Assembly: GCA_051294375.1 (NCBI GenBank)
Contig: CM119266.1
Coordinates: 14,731,295 to 14,795,294 of the forward strand
Length of the DNA stretch: 64,000 nucleotides
Reading direction: 5' to 3'
Source of the DNA: Paraspadella gotoi
Lineage: Eukaryota; Chaetognatha
A program made the translations under genes and the position numbers. Of the stretch, positions 47,078 to 57,359 are shown in pieces; the first letter of the stretch is position 1; every line of letters begins with the position of its first letter. A model generated the notes under the pieces. It was not told the origin of the DNA and ran no database searches. It saw nothing but the letters and a program-made list of their open reading frames with translations.

Positions 47078-47771
47078 NNNNNNNNNNNNNNNNNNNNNNN
47101 NNNNNNNNNNNNNNNNNNNNNNNNNNNNNNNNNNNNNNNNNNNNNNNNNNNNNNNNNNNNNNNNNNNNNNNNNNNNNNNNNNNNNNNNNNNNNNNNNNNN
47201 NNNNNNNNNNNNNNNNNNNNNNNNNNNNNNNNNNNNNNNNNNNNNNNNNNNNNNNNNNNNNNNNNNNNNNNNNNNNNNNNNNNNNNNNNNNNNNNNNNNN
47301 NNNNNNNNNNNNNNNNNNNNNNNNNNNNNNNNNNNNNNNNNNNNNNNNNNNNNNNNNNNNNNNNNNNNNNNNNNNNNNNNNNNNNNNNNNNNNNNNNNNN
47401 NNNNNNNNNNNNNNNNNNNNNNNNNNNNNNNNNNNNNNNNNNNNNNNNNNNNNNNNNNNNNNNNNNNNNNNNNNNNNNNNNNNNNNNNNNNNNNNNNNNN
47501 NNNNNNNNNNNNNNNNNNNNNNNNNNNNNNNNNNNNNNNNNNNNNNNNNNNNNNNNNNNNNNNNNNNNNNNNNNNNNNNNNNNNNNNNNNNNNNNNNNNN
47601 NNNNNNNNNNNNNNNNNNNNNNNNNNNNNNNNNNNNNNNNNNNNNNNNNNNNNNNNNNNNNNNNNNNNNNNNNNNNNNNNNNNNNNNNNNNNNNNNNNNN
47701 NNNNNNNNNNNNNNNNNNNNNNNNNNNNNNNNNNNNNNNNNNNNNNNNNNNNNNNNNNNNNNNNNNNNNNN
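47078..47771. other. assembly gap (694 N)
   Basis: Interrupts the outer end of palindrome 2. Copy B of the three-copy segment begins at the next base. Confidence 0.99.
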
Positions 47772-48347
47772 AAAAAGGAGAGGAGATTCTAAATGAAGCT
47801 TGGAAAACACTGACGGCGGACGCCGGTGGGCTGTGCACACGTAATCCAGCTATTTTGTAGACGGCGCTAAAAAAACAAAGGGAACGTCAATATTGGCTTT
47901 CAAAATGGACGCGAGCTTAAGATTTGGGTTAATATAGATATCCTTTACAATCGCGTTAATAAAAATACGCGTAAAAAAAAGGGTTTACCGCGAACGTCTT
48001 GAGCGATAAAAACGACCTAAAAAATGCAATTAATAAAGTTTAAGAAAGGTAAGAATAAGAGAGATTCTGCGTTGTCAAATCCGACAGAGCTTCCTCTCTA
48101 CATGGTAAAACCCAGGACGAGTAGTTTATTTTTTTTAAATCACCAGCCAAGCCTCTCCCGTAAAGTATGAAAAGTTCAACTTCCATCTTTTCCCGATAAA
48201 ATATTTTCATTTTTTTTTTCCAAAACGCAAAGAGATTTTTGCTGGATAAATTGTTTTAAGGTTTTTAGGCGAAGTTTGGCGTGAGGACTCCATTTAGGGT
48301 TTGGGGTGGACGGGTCTTTAGGCGATGGGTAGTATTTTTGGACCATG
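47772..48347 (+). repeat. three-copy segment, copy B
   Basis: Direct copy of 39260-39825. Identical at first, indel-rich after about 48,042, then joined at …GGACCATGAA to a fragment of the 13.7-kb dispersed repeat. Confidence 0.9.
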
Positions 48348-48349
48348 AA

Positions 48350-48383
48350 TGAATGGATAATTTTATATTGGTTGTACCAATTT
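48350..48383 (+). repeat. dispersed repeat element, right-end fragment
   Basis: Matches 13831-13865 (TGAATGGATAATTTT… to …GTACCAATTT) apart from one T. 48,384-48,666 beyond it is GA-rich and AT-rich without a gene. Confidence 0.75.
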
Positions 48384-48666
48384 AAATAAAACAAAACGGT
48401 AAATAGAGAGTGAAAGAAAAATGAAAGAGAAAGAAACGAGTTGAAGAAACTCAAAAGAGAGAAAAGAGAAAGAAGCAGAAATCTAGAATTGGCAAGGGGG
48501 ACGAAATTGGGCCGGAATTGGCCAGAATTGGGCAGTTCAAAAAAAAAGACCCCAGAATCGCAAAAGTCATTCATCAGCAGTTTTACGATTTGAATTGTAG
48601 AGGGATTAAGATGAAAAGAGAAGGGTGAGAGGCGATTGGAGCTTGGCACTGGTGGGGTGTTTTCTA

Positions 48667-48710
48667 ATTCCTTGTTGCATTTGAAGTGGACGACATTTGT
48701 AGCAAGATTT
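48667..48710 (+). repeat. 44-bp exact repeat (copy 1 of 2)
   Basis: Identical to 52142-52185 (ATTCCTTGTTGCATTTGAAG…). The copy ends at the 10-N gap 48711-48720. Confidence 0.85.
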
Positions 48711-48720
48711 NNNNNNNNNN

Positions 48721-49051
48721 GCTTGGTGGATTTAAAAAATAAAATATCGTCTTGGGTTTTACAATGTAGAGAGGAAGCTTTGGTCGGATTTGAAAGCAGA
48801 ATTTTTATTCTTACTTTTAAACTTTATTAATTGCATTTTTTAGGTCGTTTTTATCGCTCAAGCGTTCGCAGTAAACCCTTCTTTTTCGCGTATTTTATTA
48901 AGGATTGTAAAGATCTAATATTAACCAAATTAAGCTCGGTCCATTTTGAAAGCCAAATTGACGTTCCCTTTGTTTTTTTGGCCGTCTAAAAATAGCTGGA
49001 TTCGTTGTGACAGCCACGGCGTCGCGTCAGTGTTTCCAAGCTTCATTTAGA
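48721..49051 (-). repeat. three-copy segment, inverted copy C
   Basis: Reverse-complement match to 39260-39626, beginning at the first base after a 10-N gap and ending CTTCATTTAG. 49,052-49,231 after it is AT-rich with (TTTTG)n-like units. Confidence 0.88.
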
Positions 49052-49231
49052 TGAAAGTCCGTTGAGCCGAACGGCTATTGTCTCGTGACGTCTTCTGTTT
49101 TTGTTTTGTTTTTGTTTTGTTTTTATTTTGTGCTGTTGGGGCGATAAAATTTAAAGTTGAACGACGTCGCTTCTTCGTCTTCGTCCTTCGTCTGATCAAA
49201 TTTTTCTCTCCCTCATAAAAATGATGGACCA

Positions 49232-49233
49232 TT

Positions 49234-49268
<35 letters not shown>

Positions 49269-49432
49269 NNNNNNNNNNNNNNNNNNNNNNNNNNNNNNNN
49301 NNNNNNNNNNNNNNNNNNNNNNNNNNNNNNNNNNNNNNNNNNNNNNNNNNNNNNNNNNNNNNNNNNNNNNNNNNNNNNNNNNNNNNNNNNNNNNNNNNNN
49401 NNNNNNNNNNNNNNNNNNNNNNNNNNNNNNNT

Positions 49433-49463
<31 letters not shown>
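49232..49463. repeat. (CTTT)n microsatellite spanning a 163-N gap
   Basis: TTTC units lie on both sides of the gap 49269-49431, so the gap is very likely internal to one long tetranucleotide array. Confidence 0.93.
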
Positions 49464-49749
49464 ATTTTCTCATTTTTTACATTGATTTGTCCGATAGTAT
49501 TAAGAAACGTCAAAAATATCGATTGGTTAGTTTTCATTCCTCGCGCCCGATAATCCGGGGGAACACAATTTTTTTTATCGAGGGAAGAGAGATGGCTGGG
49601 CGAAATTAAGAGAGACTTTCCAATTTTACTAGAAAATATAAAAGAATTTGAGAGTTATATTCGAATAGCATTTATGTTGTTTTTATCAGAATATAACTAA
49701 TGAAAAAAGGGAAGATTTACCGAGTGTACTGCCTCTAAAAAAGGTAGCA

Positions 49750-49787
49750 CCTGCTAAGTCATTATCTTGTAAGAGTGATGTCCAAAG
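49750..49787 (+). repeat. dispersed repeat element, middle fragment
   Basis: Matches 13741-13771 with one mismatch, then jumps to TCCAAAG, the bases found at 13796-13802. About 24 bp are missing in between. Confidence 0.7.
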
Positions 49788-49825
49788 ATGAGCACGAGAA
49801 ATATGAGCTGTTTTTTCCTCGCGGA

Positions 49826-51850
49826 GTGAGTGATTAATTATACAGATTTTTAAGACTCTATTGGATGAGTGAGAAGAAAGCCTACATAAATTAAAGAGAA
49901 AAAGAGAGAGAGAGAGATAGGAGACAATTACGAGAATTTAGAGAGAGGAGGTAAATTTTGTGTTTGTTATGTTTGATTAAAATATATATCTTAATAAACT
50001 GTCTCACGACCAATTTTAACAACCTCGATGATGTTTATTTGCAGAAAAGTATTTAAGCGTTTTTATTTCTTTTTTCTTTAAAAATACGTTATCGCGCGGT
50101 GTTTTTAGAAATTTTTCTATCTCTTTTTTTACATTGGAAAAAGCGTTTTTCTTTTTTTTTAAAGTTGTTAATCCCCGTCTTTGGAAGCATATCGTCTGCC
50201 GGGTCATTTTAACGTTTTTTAATTACTTTTTACTTTAGAACACAGTCGTTTATCGGGGATATGATTTTTAAGCTCTATTTTTTTTTAGCATTGGAAAAAA
50301 CGTTTGTCCCCGTGGTTGTTGTGTTATAATAATCCTAAGTTTTTATCTTTCTATTTACCCATTGGAAAAAAACCAAACTCACCGGTTTTAATGTTTTTTT
50401 TTTTCTGATCTATTTGTTTAAGGAAGTTTTCGAATATCAGTATTTGACAGAGAAAAAAGTCGTTGTCTTTATCTTGGTGTAGGTTCAGAACGTTTTTATA
50501 ATAATTGAGAAGAGGTGAGAGGATAGCTAAAGCACCACCTTAAAATTAAGAGAATATTCAGAGGAGAGAAGGAGCACATGAAATATATTAAACAGAGAGG
50601 TAAAAGAATAAAATGTTATAATAGTATTATGATATATATATGTAGAATAGTAAGTAACTGTCCACTAGAATACGAATAGGCCTAATTTTTATACAACGGC
50701 TTCGTTGTGATGATTGTATCTATTATGAAAATATAACTAACAGTAAGTATGATTAAAGCGTATTTTAATTACAATTTCTTGGTTAAAATTTTCTTATTCA
50801 AAATGAGAGATTGTCGAGCTTTTTCCGGTGTTTGTGTGAAAAATCTTTTTATCTCTCGTTTTTAAAACAATTGGAAAAAGTAGAAATTGTTGCTCATCTG
50901 TTCTTTTAAGTTGTATTGTCTCTAAGTTGGAAATATCGTCTGGCCGGCTGTATTTAACGTTTTTATCACTTTTTACTTTAGAAAAAGTCGTTTATCGTGT
51001 TTTTTAACTCTTTTACATTGGAAAAAAATCCAGTTTGCTCCTATGTTTTTTTTTTTAAAGTTTTTTATTTCTTTTTACATTGGAAAAAAATCGTTTTCTG
51101 TTATTTCTTTAAAGTTTGTTTTAATATCTTATGTGGACAGAGGAAATATTCGTTCCTCCTAATGAGTGATAGTTTTAAGACGTGTGTCTATCTATGTGAT
51201 ATGTGAGAGAAAGCTAGCTAGTATATAATATTTAAAGAAAAAGAGAGAATGAGACAATAAAAATTAGAAGAAGAGAAGGAAAATTTGTTAATTAGTTTTG
51301 ATATAAAAGATATAATTATAATAAAAACTAGAGTCCATCACATTCTCGGGTTTGTACCAAATTTAAAAATCACAAATATCATTAAACAACCAATCGAGAG
51401 ACGTGAGTGAATTATTATTGTGAGGCAGAAGTAATTTAAGCGATTTTTATTTCTTTTTAGCTTTGAAAAGATATCGTTTTCTCGAAGTGATTAATATAAA
51501 ATGATTTAAATAATAAGTACTTAGTATATATACAGTAATGGAAACAAAGATTGAAGAAAAGCGACCTCAAAAATATGTATCTGTAAATATAGGATGAGAA
51601 AAAGAAGTCAGTGATATTATAACTCTCCCTAGTTTGGAAAAATTTAGGCAAAGTCGTCTGCCGGTGGTGATTATACAGCAAATATTTTATGTGGACTTTT
51701 TACTGTTTACGAGAGGAAGAATTTTTTGTGGTGGTCTCTATCTCCTGAGGGATGTTTTTTTAACTTCTTTTGTACATTGGAAAAAACGTTTGGCCGATTT
51801 TTCGGGTCTCTCAGTTTCCACTTTATATAAAAGTTAAAAATAATTAATAC
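49826..51850. repeat. degenerate repeat array with ACATTGGAAAAA core
   Basis: The core (A/C)CATTGGAAAAA or a close variant recurs at 50131, 50288, 50359, 50868, 51015, 51077 and 51774, usually after a T-rich stretch (CTTTTTAC or similar). A second recurring block, ATCGTCTGCCGG plus TTTAACGTTTTT, is at about 50,190, 50,936 and 51,655. A longer unit (GAGTGAT…GAGAGAAAG…AAAGAGAGA) near 49,826 recurs near 51,162. Copies are strongly diverged. It looks like an old tandem or satellite-like family, or a decayed mobile element. No coding frame survives. Confidence 0.55.
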
Positions 51851-52141
51851 ATATAAAAAAAATTAATGACGGTCCTGGCAACACGAGAAAAAATCTCTTG
51901 TGTTCTCCCTGGTGCAAAAAGTATTTCCATTTTTCCCTCCCAGCAGTTTCTACGAATTTGTGATTTGATTATGAGGGATTTTTATAAAGAAGTTGTAAAA
52001 GATAAGGAGGTGAGATAGGTCGCACTTTTTTGTAAGCTTAGAGCAGCTGAGAAAAAAGGGTTGGGAGTCGTTTGTCCCTGGGTGTATTTACACGGTTTTT
52101 TATCTTTTGAGAGTCTGCGAGAGGGCCGTTTTCCTAAGAAC

Positions 52142-52185
52142 ATTCCTTGTTGCATTTGAAGTGGACGACATTTGTAGCAAGATTT
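52142..52185 (+). repeat. 44-bp exact repeat (copy 2 of 2)
   Basis: Identical to 48667-48710. Here the sequence continues without a gap into …GTAGCAACAATTTG. Confidence 0.85.
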
Positions 52186-52484
52186 GTAGCAACAATTTGA
52201 AAACTAAAATGATTATATCTTCTTTCCTTTCACCCGCCTTCCCTAACTCTTTCTCTTCCCGTCCTCCCTTTTTTCCTATTTTCTCGCAAACCGCCTTTGA
52301 GTCGTGATTGTCCTTCTTTTTTTTATTACTCTCTCTCTCCATCTCTCTCTCGGTCGAAAGTCTCCATTCAAAGGGTCCCTCTCAACTCTGCCGCGTCTCT
52401 CTCGATTAGTCATGGTTTGTTCTTCCTCCTCTCTCTCCTCTCAGTCTCTCGTCTCTCTCTCCATCTCCTCTCTCTCCGCTCCTG

Positions 52485-52509
52485 NNNNNNNNNNNNNNNN
52501 NNNNNNNNN
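52485..52509. other. assembly gap of exactly 25 N
   Basis: Sits inside a CT-rich stretch, about 20 bp before the inverted arm at 52529. Confidence 0.98.
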
Positions 52510-52528
52510 CTCGCTCCTTTGTCCTTTC

Positions 52529-52698
52529 GGGAAACTTGATTGCCTCGAATTTGCCTCGTAATCATTGCAAACTGCGAGGGGGAGCGGAGAGGAAAAGGGA
52601 AAGGGGGAAAAGAGCTGGATATTAGAAAGAAGGAAGCCGACTTATTTCGTTGGGAGAGATTGGCGGAAATCTCAAGGGGAGTGAAGCTCGAAAAGCTC
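52529..52698 (+). repeat. inverted repeat 3, left arm
   Basis: GGGAAACTTGATTGCCTCGA to …AGTGAAGCTCGAAAAG is the reverse complement of 52962-53150, with indels. It is one of two overlapping duplications in this kilobase. Confidence 0.88.
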
Positions 52699-52806
52699 TC
52701 TTTCCTCTCATCTCTCGTCTTCTCTCCTCTCTCTCTCATCACTCCCTCTCCATCTACTCTCATTCTCCATCTCCACTGCTCTCTCTCTCCTCTCTCTCTC
52801 ACAGTT

Positions 52807-52949
52807 TAAAAAAAGCGTCCATTGGTTTACCTTCAACTGGTCGTGAAGAAGCGCGGGCATGGCAGCATTTAGCACATGAAGTACAAGTGTCATGTTTTAT
52901 TTCAACTTGAGAGTTTCTTTAACTTTATGTTTCCACTGCATATTAAATA
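52807..52949 (+). repeat. direct repeat 3 (copies 52807-52949 and 53334-53470)
   Basis: Both copies run from AAAAAAGCGTCCATTGG to CCACTGCATAT and differ by single-base indels. The first lies between the arms of inverted repeat 3. Confidence 0.88.
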
Positions 52950-52961
52950 CAATTCTAAACC

Positions 52962-53150
52962 TTTTCGGAGCTTCACTCCCCTTGAGATTTTCCTTGCCAA
53001 TCTCCTTTCCCAACACGAAATAAGTTCGTCGGGCTTATCCCCTGATCTTTCTAATAATCGCCCAGCCTCTTCCTTTCACCCTTTTCCCTCTCCGCTCCCT
53101 CGCAGTTTCATTGTTACGAGGGCGCAAAATTCGAGGCAATCAAGTTTCCC
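52962..53150 (-). repeat. inverted repeat 3, right arm
   Basis: Ends …CAATCAAGTTTCCC exactly at the 25-N gap 53151-53175. Confidence 0.88.
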
Positions 53151-53175
53151 NNNNNNNNNNNNNNNNNNNNNNNNN
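53151..53175. other. assembly gap of exactly 25 N
   Basis: Forms the right border of the inverted arm 52962-53150. A CT-rich stretch follows (53,176-53,335). Confidence 0.98.
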
Positions 53176-53566
53176 CGCCGAACCCCCACCCTCTTCTCCT
53201 TCTCTCTCTCCTCTTTCTCTCTCCACTCTCTCTCTCTCTCTCTCTCTCCTCTTTCTCTCTCTCTCTCTCTCTCTCTTCTCTTCTCTCATACTCCTCTCCT
53301 CTACTCTCATTCTCATCTCACGCTTCTCTTCTCTTAAAAAAGCGTCCATTGGTTACCTTCAACTGTGTCGTGACAGAAGCGCGGGCATGGCACATTTAGG
53401 CACATGAATACAGTGTCATGTTTATTTCAACTTGGAGTTTATTTAATTTTGTTTCCACTGCATATATAAATGACAATTACTACCGAGAGAGAGAAAGAGA
53501 GTGGGAGTAAATCAAGGGTTGGCCCCTATCTGTTGCATCATTCGTGTTTTCGCCTTCCATTTCCAG

Positions 53567-53707
53567 GAGGAATCCAATGCGTCAATTCTTCTCGCCGTAA
53601 CTGTATCGCGTTTGGACCCAGAAAGAGATAATACGATGCGGCATGAAATTTGCGAGCGACGCCACGCAGATTTCACGAAGAATTTTTATGAAAAAAAATC
53701 TAAATAA
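53567..53707 (+). CDS. candidate terminal exon (unknown protein)
   Basis: A good acceptor (TTTTCGCCTTCCATTTCCAG, AG at 53565-53566) is followed by a 46-codon frame ending TAA at 53705-53707. The peptide starts EESNASILLAVTVSRLDPER and continues DNTMRHEICERRHADFTKN. The codons use all base positions normally, with no simple repeat. AATAAA (53703-53708) overlaps the stop codon and could serve as a polyadenylation signal, though close spacing is unusual. The frame is also open upstream to 53501 without an ATG, which fits an exon entered by splicing. I recognise no family. This is the most gene-like short segment in the window. Confidence 0.33.
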   Translation, partial: EESNASILLAVTVSRLDPERDNTMRHEICERRHADFTKNFYEKKSK

Positions 53708-54562
53708 AGATTAAAATGTATATTTTTTATGCTATTATCTATATTCTTCGTTTTTGTTAACGAACGTAACATATTCCACATCTAAAACTCCATTAAAACC
53801 CATATCGCAGAAATTCCGTCCGTTATCTCTTCGTTTCGCGTCGTCGTCATCGTTTTTGTTGTCGTCGTTATCGTCGTTGTCTTCATCTGACGCCGAGGGA
53901 AACGAGTATTATTTTTTTCCCCTTTTTTCTCTCCCGCGATGCGACTTAATTTGCCGGCGGCGGCGTCCCACTCTGTCCCGCTCCGAAACGACGACGACGA
54001 CGACGACAACGACGTTTTTACCGTCGCTTTCCTTTGATTCCCCGAGCATTATTGGGTTTTCATTCTCATTCTCTCGCCCACTTCCTCCTGCCATCTCTCA
54101 TCCATTTGCTTCTACACTAATTCCATTGACTCTTCCGCATATTATTCTGCTCTACGTAGTACTATATTCATTTTTCTTCAGACCAAGACTGGTTATTTTC
54201 GTCGCTTCAGAAGCTTTGGACCTTTCTGCTGGGTCTTTATTTCATTTTCAGGCGGGGGTCCCTCATTTAAAAAAAAGGATGCGTGGCCACTCAGCTATTT
54301 CTTTCCTTTTCCTTTTCAATTTCCAATTTTCCTCATTTCTTATCATATCAAAGTCACAACTAACCGCGGCGAGACAATCTATCACACCAACTTCAATCTA
54401 TCACCAAGACCTTTCCCTCAACTGCCGCCCCCCCCAAAAGAAAAATCCTCCAACGTCCCGACTCGTCTTCTCCCCGCTCCCTCCACTTCCATAGCGAGGC
54501 CGGGCATAATGTAATCAAATTTACTGTGCGGCGGACAAACGGAGGCTGAGCGCATAAAAAAA
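53708..54562. other. non-genic stretch with (TCG)n tracts
   Basis: TCG/TTG trinucleotides lie at 53,838-53,890 and (GAC)n at 53,985-54,012. The rest is pyrimidine-rich, and the open frame 53754-54494 starts at a non-ATG codon and reads through them. I see no gene. Confidence 0.5.
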
Positions 54563-54798
54563 NNNNNNNNNNNNNNNNNNNNNNNNNNNNNNNNNNNNNN
54601 NNNNNNNNNNNNNNNNNNNNNNNNNNNNNNNNNNNNNNNNNNNNNNNNNNNNNNNNNNNNNNNNNNNNNNNNNNNNNNNNNNNNNNNNNNNNNNNNNNNN
54701 NNNNNNNNNNNNNNNNNNNNNNNNNNNNNNNNNNNNNNNNNNNNNNNNNNNNNNNNNNNNNNNNNNNNNNNNNNNNNNNNNNNNNNNNNNNNNNNNNN
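54563..54798. other. assembly gap (236 N)
   Basis: No duplicated sequence is evident on its flanks, unlike the 25-N gaps. Confidence 0.99.
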
Positions 54799-55144
54799 GA
54801 GGAACAGTTCATGGGATGGTATCAAAAGAAAAAAAAGAGGAAAGAAGATAAGAAAAAAAAGAAAAGAAGGAAGGAAAGAAAGTAAGGATGGAGAAAAGGA
54901 AAAGAACGGACCGGAAACGATGGAGAAAATGGGGCCAACGTCTCACTATGCCCACTTCGAAACGTTCGGGACCTTTTCCGCCGGCGAAGGATTCGATTCT
55001 ATTTTTTTTCTATTCTTTCTTTTTTTTTCTTTTCTTCACGTTTTTTTCTTTTTTCTTTTTTTTTTTGATCAAGCAAAAGGCCGTGATCTCCAGCCAACGA
55101 GTTCCATCGACAAAATGAACGACTAAAAAGGGACGAAAATTGGC

Positions 55145-55148
<4 letters not shown>

Positions 55149-55184
<36 letters not shown>
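55149..55184. repeat. (GA)n microsatellite
   Basis: Short GA run. 54,799-55,148 and 55,185-55,480 around it are purine-rich or T-rich and non-genic. Confidence 0.95.
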
Positions 55185-55185
<1 letters not shown>

Positions 55186-55490
55186 CATATAAGACGAAAT
55201 AGGGACAATGGCAAACAGTGCGCAGGGGGCAGGAGAAAAAGGAAGAAAATTTATGGCGTGTCGAAGGGAAAGAGGCTGTTTTAAAAAGTGAAAGGAGAAA
55301 AGCTCAAGAGATAAAGGAATCTAGTTTTGGGAAAAAAGTGAGAAAATGAAAGAGAGGAAAGAGTAAGAAGAGATGAATAATGTCTTAGTTAAAGCGCCAC
55401 CGTCACAAGTCCTTTACCTCACCCACTGTAATTTAGTTTAATTCGTTGGTTTCGAAACACTATGCTTCTTATTCTTAATCGTAGGAAGAA

Positions 55491-55691
55491 ATGAAAACAA
55501 AAGTCAACTTTGTCCTCCCATCCGCAAAAAAAGGTCCGTTTGACGACGGAACTTTCAATTTCTTCGCGAGGAAACGAAACCTCTGTCGGCGGGATTTCAA
55601 TCTAAATTTGACCTTTGATGTAAGACGACCTTCGATGTCTCGCGTTACCAGGCGATTCTCCAATAAGAATCGGCCTAGTTTTAGAATCTGA
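55491..55691 (+). CDS. 66-codon small ORF, Arg/Phe/Asn-rich
   Basis: ATG-started frame (MKTKVNFVLPSAKKGPFDDG… to …NKNRPSFRI) without simple repeats. A donor-like GAT|GTAAGA (about 55,618) lies inside, so the coding part could end there. An open frame also exists on the opposite strand. No family recognised. Confidence 0.12.
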   Translation: MKTKVNFVLPSAKKGPFDDGTFNFFARKRNLCRRDFNLNLTFDVRRPSMSRVTRRFSNKNRPSFRI

Positions 55692-56184
55692 CCAATGGTC
55701 GGTCATATAAAGTTAAGAGTATACTTGTGTGAGAAATTTCGCGGCCAGACGTTTAAAATTTAAAACGAGAAACCTTATGCAGGGCTCAAGAACTACATCT
55801 TTGACAAAAAATTTATATATGGATTCACAGGTTTGAAGGAATATTTTGACAGTCACATTCACTAACTGAATAGTAAGTTTCTTACTCATTCAACTAAAAA
55901 AAAATTATACTAAGTCTAAGATGCAATACATTATTTACTATTTAGTTATGACGATTTCAAGTAACCTTAGAAGAAGACATTTCCTCGACTCCCGTAATAT
56001 CAGCGTCTCCCGCGCCATTCGCGCCATTCGCGCCATCTACGCCACTTGACGTGACCCCGGGACGAGAGTCGAGGCAAAGAAAAAACTGTGGGAGGCGGAG
56101 ATGATTCGAAACTTATGCCAACAACGAATAAAGAAAAAAAAAAGAAAAAAAAGGGAATGACTAATGTATGGAAAAAAATTCCTA

Positions 56185-56309
<125 letters not shown>

Positions 56310-56461
56310 GCCTTGCTTTCTCTGCTGAACCAGCGAGGCCCGAGTTTTTTCGGGGAGGGAAAGAAGGAAGAAAAAGGAGGAAAGGAAAAGAAAGGAGGAA
56401 AGTGCATCGAAACTGGGTTACGCTCATGAATCAAGGAAAGAGTAACGACCCTGCGAAAAAA

Positions 56462-56626
56462 ATGGGGGGGGGGACGGGATACGATGACGACGAGGACAAA
56501 GACGACGACGAAATACAAGACATGGGTGATTACAGTGACGGGGTTTTAAAAACTAGTGCAAAGAAAAATGACAATGTTTTCGACAAAATCGTCAACCGCA
56601 TCGAAATCACTGTCATGGGTTTTTAA
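56462..56626 (+). CDS. 54-codon acidic small ORF or terminal exon
   Basis: ATG follows an A run and opens MGGGTGYDDDEDKDDDEIQD, then …MGDYSDGVLKTSAKKNDNVF and …IVNRIEITVMGF before TAA. The first 18 residues come from a G run and a GAC microsatellite, but the last 35 are ordinary in composition and codon use. The frame is also open upstream through the CT repeat, where it is meaningless. It could be a terminal exon whose true start is elsewhere. AT-rich sequence follows. Confidence 0.22.
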   Translation: MGGGTGYDDDEDKDDDEIQDMGDYSDGVLKTSAKKNDNVFDKIVNRIEITVMGF

Positions 56627-56730
56627 GAGTTGTTGCTAATTTTTTTTAAAAATTCAAAATATTATATAAAGCTCCAACTTTTTTGTTGAATCAAAAAAAA
56701 ATATCGAATCAATTTTAGATTTAAATCGAG

Positions 56731-56838
56731 ATTAAAAAAAAGAGGAAATATTGATCTTGAAGTGACATTGCCGACTTGATGGTTGACAGCCTCTGTGAGA
56801 TATCTCATTTCAAGATCAAATTTTTTTCTTCTTTTAAT
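56731..56838. repeat. 108-bp hairpin element
   Basis: An inverted repeat of about 34 bp (56731-56765 and 56805-56838), with TTGATCTTGAAGTGA against TCATTTCAAGATCAA at its inner end, encloses about 39 bp (CATTGCCGACTTGATGG…). A few mismatches are present. It resembles a very short foldback element. Confidence 0.65.
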
Positions 56839-57060
56839 TAATTTTGAAAGAAGAGGATTAAATCGTCAAACCTTTTTTTGTTTGATATAAAAATGAAAGT
56901 GGTCTAGATTTTGTCAAGCAAAATTTATTAGTTCTTTTAAATATAACTTTATTCATTGAATTAGTTTCTTCCGAATATTCTCTTCGATTGTGAAAATAAT
57001 TATTTTTAGTTTGAAATTATTGTATCTTTTCCTTTCTTTTCGTTGTTATGTGAGAATTAA

Positions 57061-57197
57061 GTTTACAAAGTAGGCAGATTAATCTATTTGCATTAAAATG
57101 CGCTGACGAAGGTCCGAATGCAAAGGACCGAAACTGTCCCAAATAATTGTAAAAATTCGTTGTTTATGCAAATGAAATTAATCTGCTACTTTGTAAC
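57061..57197 (+). ncRNA. terminal-inverted-repeat element with hammerhead-ribozyme-like core
   Basis: About 33-bp inverted ends (57061-57093 and 57167-57197; TTACAAAGTAG…GCAGATTAAT on each side) enclose a core that reads CTGACGA (57103-57109), one extra A, GGTCC (57111-57115), a 9-nt loop, GGACC (57125-57129) and GAAAC (57130-57134). CUGANGA, helix II and GAAA in this order are the catalytic-core elements of the hammerhead ribozyme. The unpaired A at the helix II base departs from the textbook form, and I cannot place helix III and the NUH cleavage site with certainty. Hammerhead motifs are known from Penelope-like retroelements and other small retroelements of animals. This could be a relic of one, or a chance match inside a foldback element. 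Confidence 0.4.
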
Positions 57198-57359
57198 TAG
57201 TTTTGAGAATAAAATTTTGAGTTGAAATAAATGTTTAGTGGCTTTACCAAAATACAATAATCTTTGTAGAATATCGAGTAACTATAAAACTATACTCGAG
57301 AGATTACGTTTAGCGTAAAAATTCGTTGCCGCGAATTCATTAAAATAATTATACAAACT

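Noticed and set aside
48176-48649. 157-codon minus-strand open frame
   Set aside because: It crosses the junction between copy B and a fragment of the 13.7-kb repeat, so it is probably a chimera of unrelated pieces.
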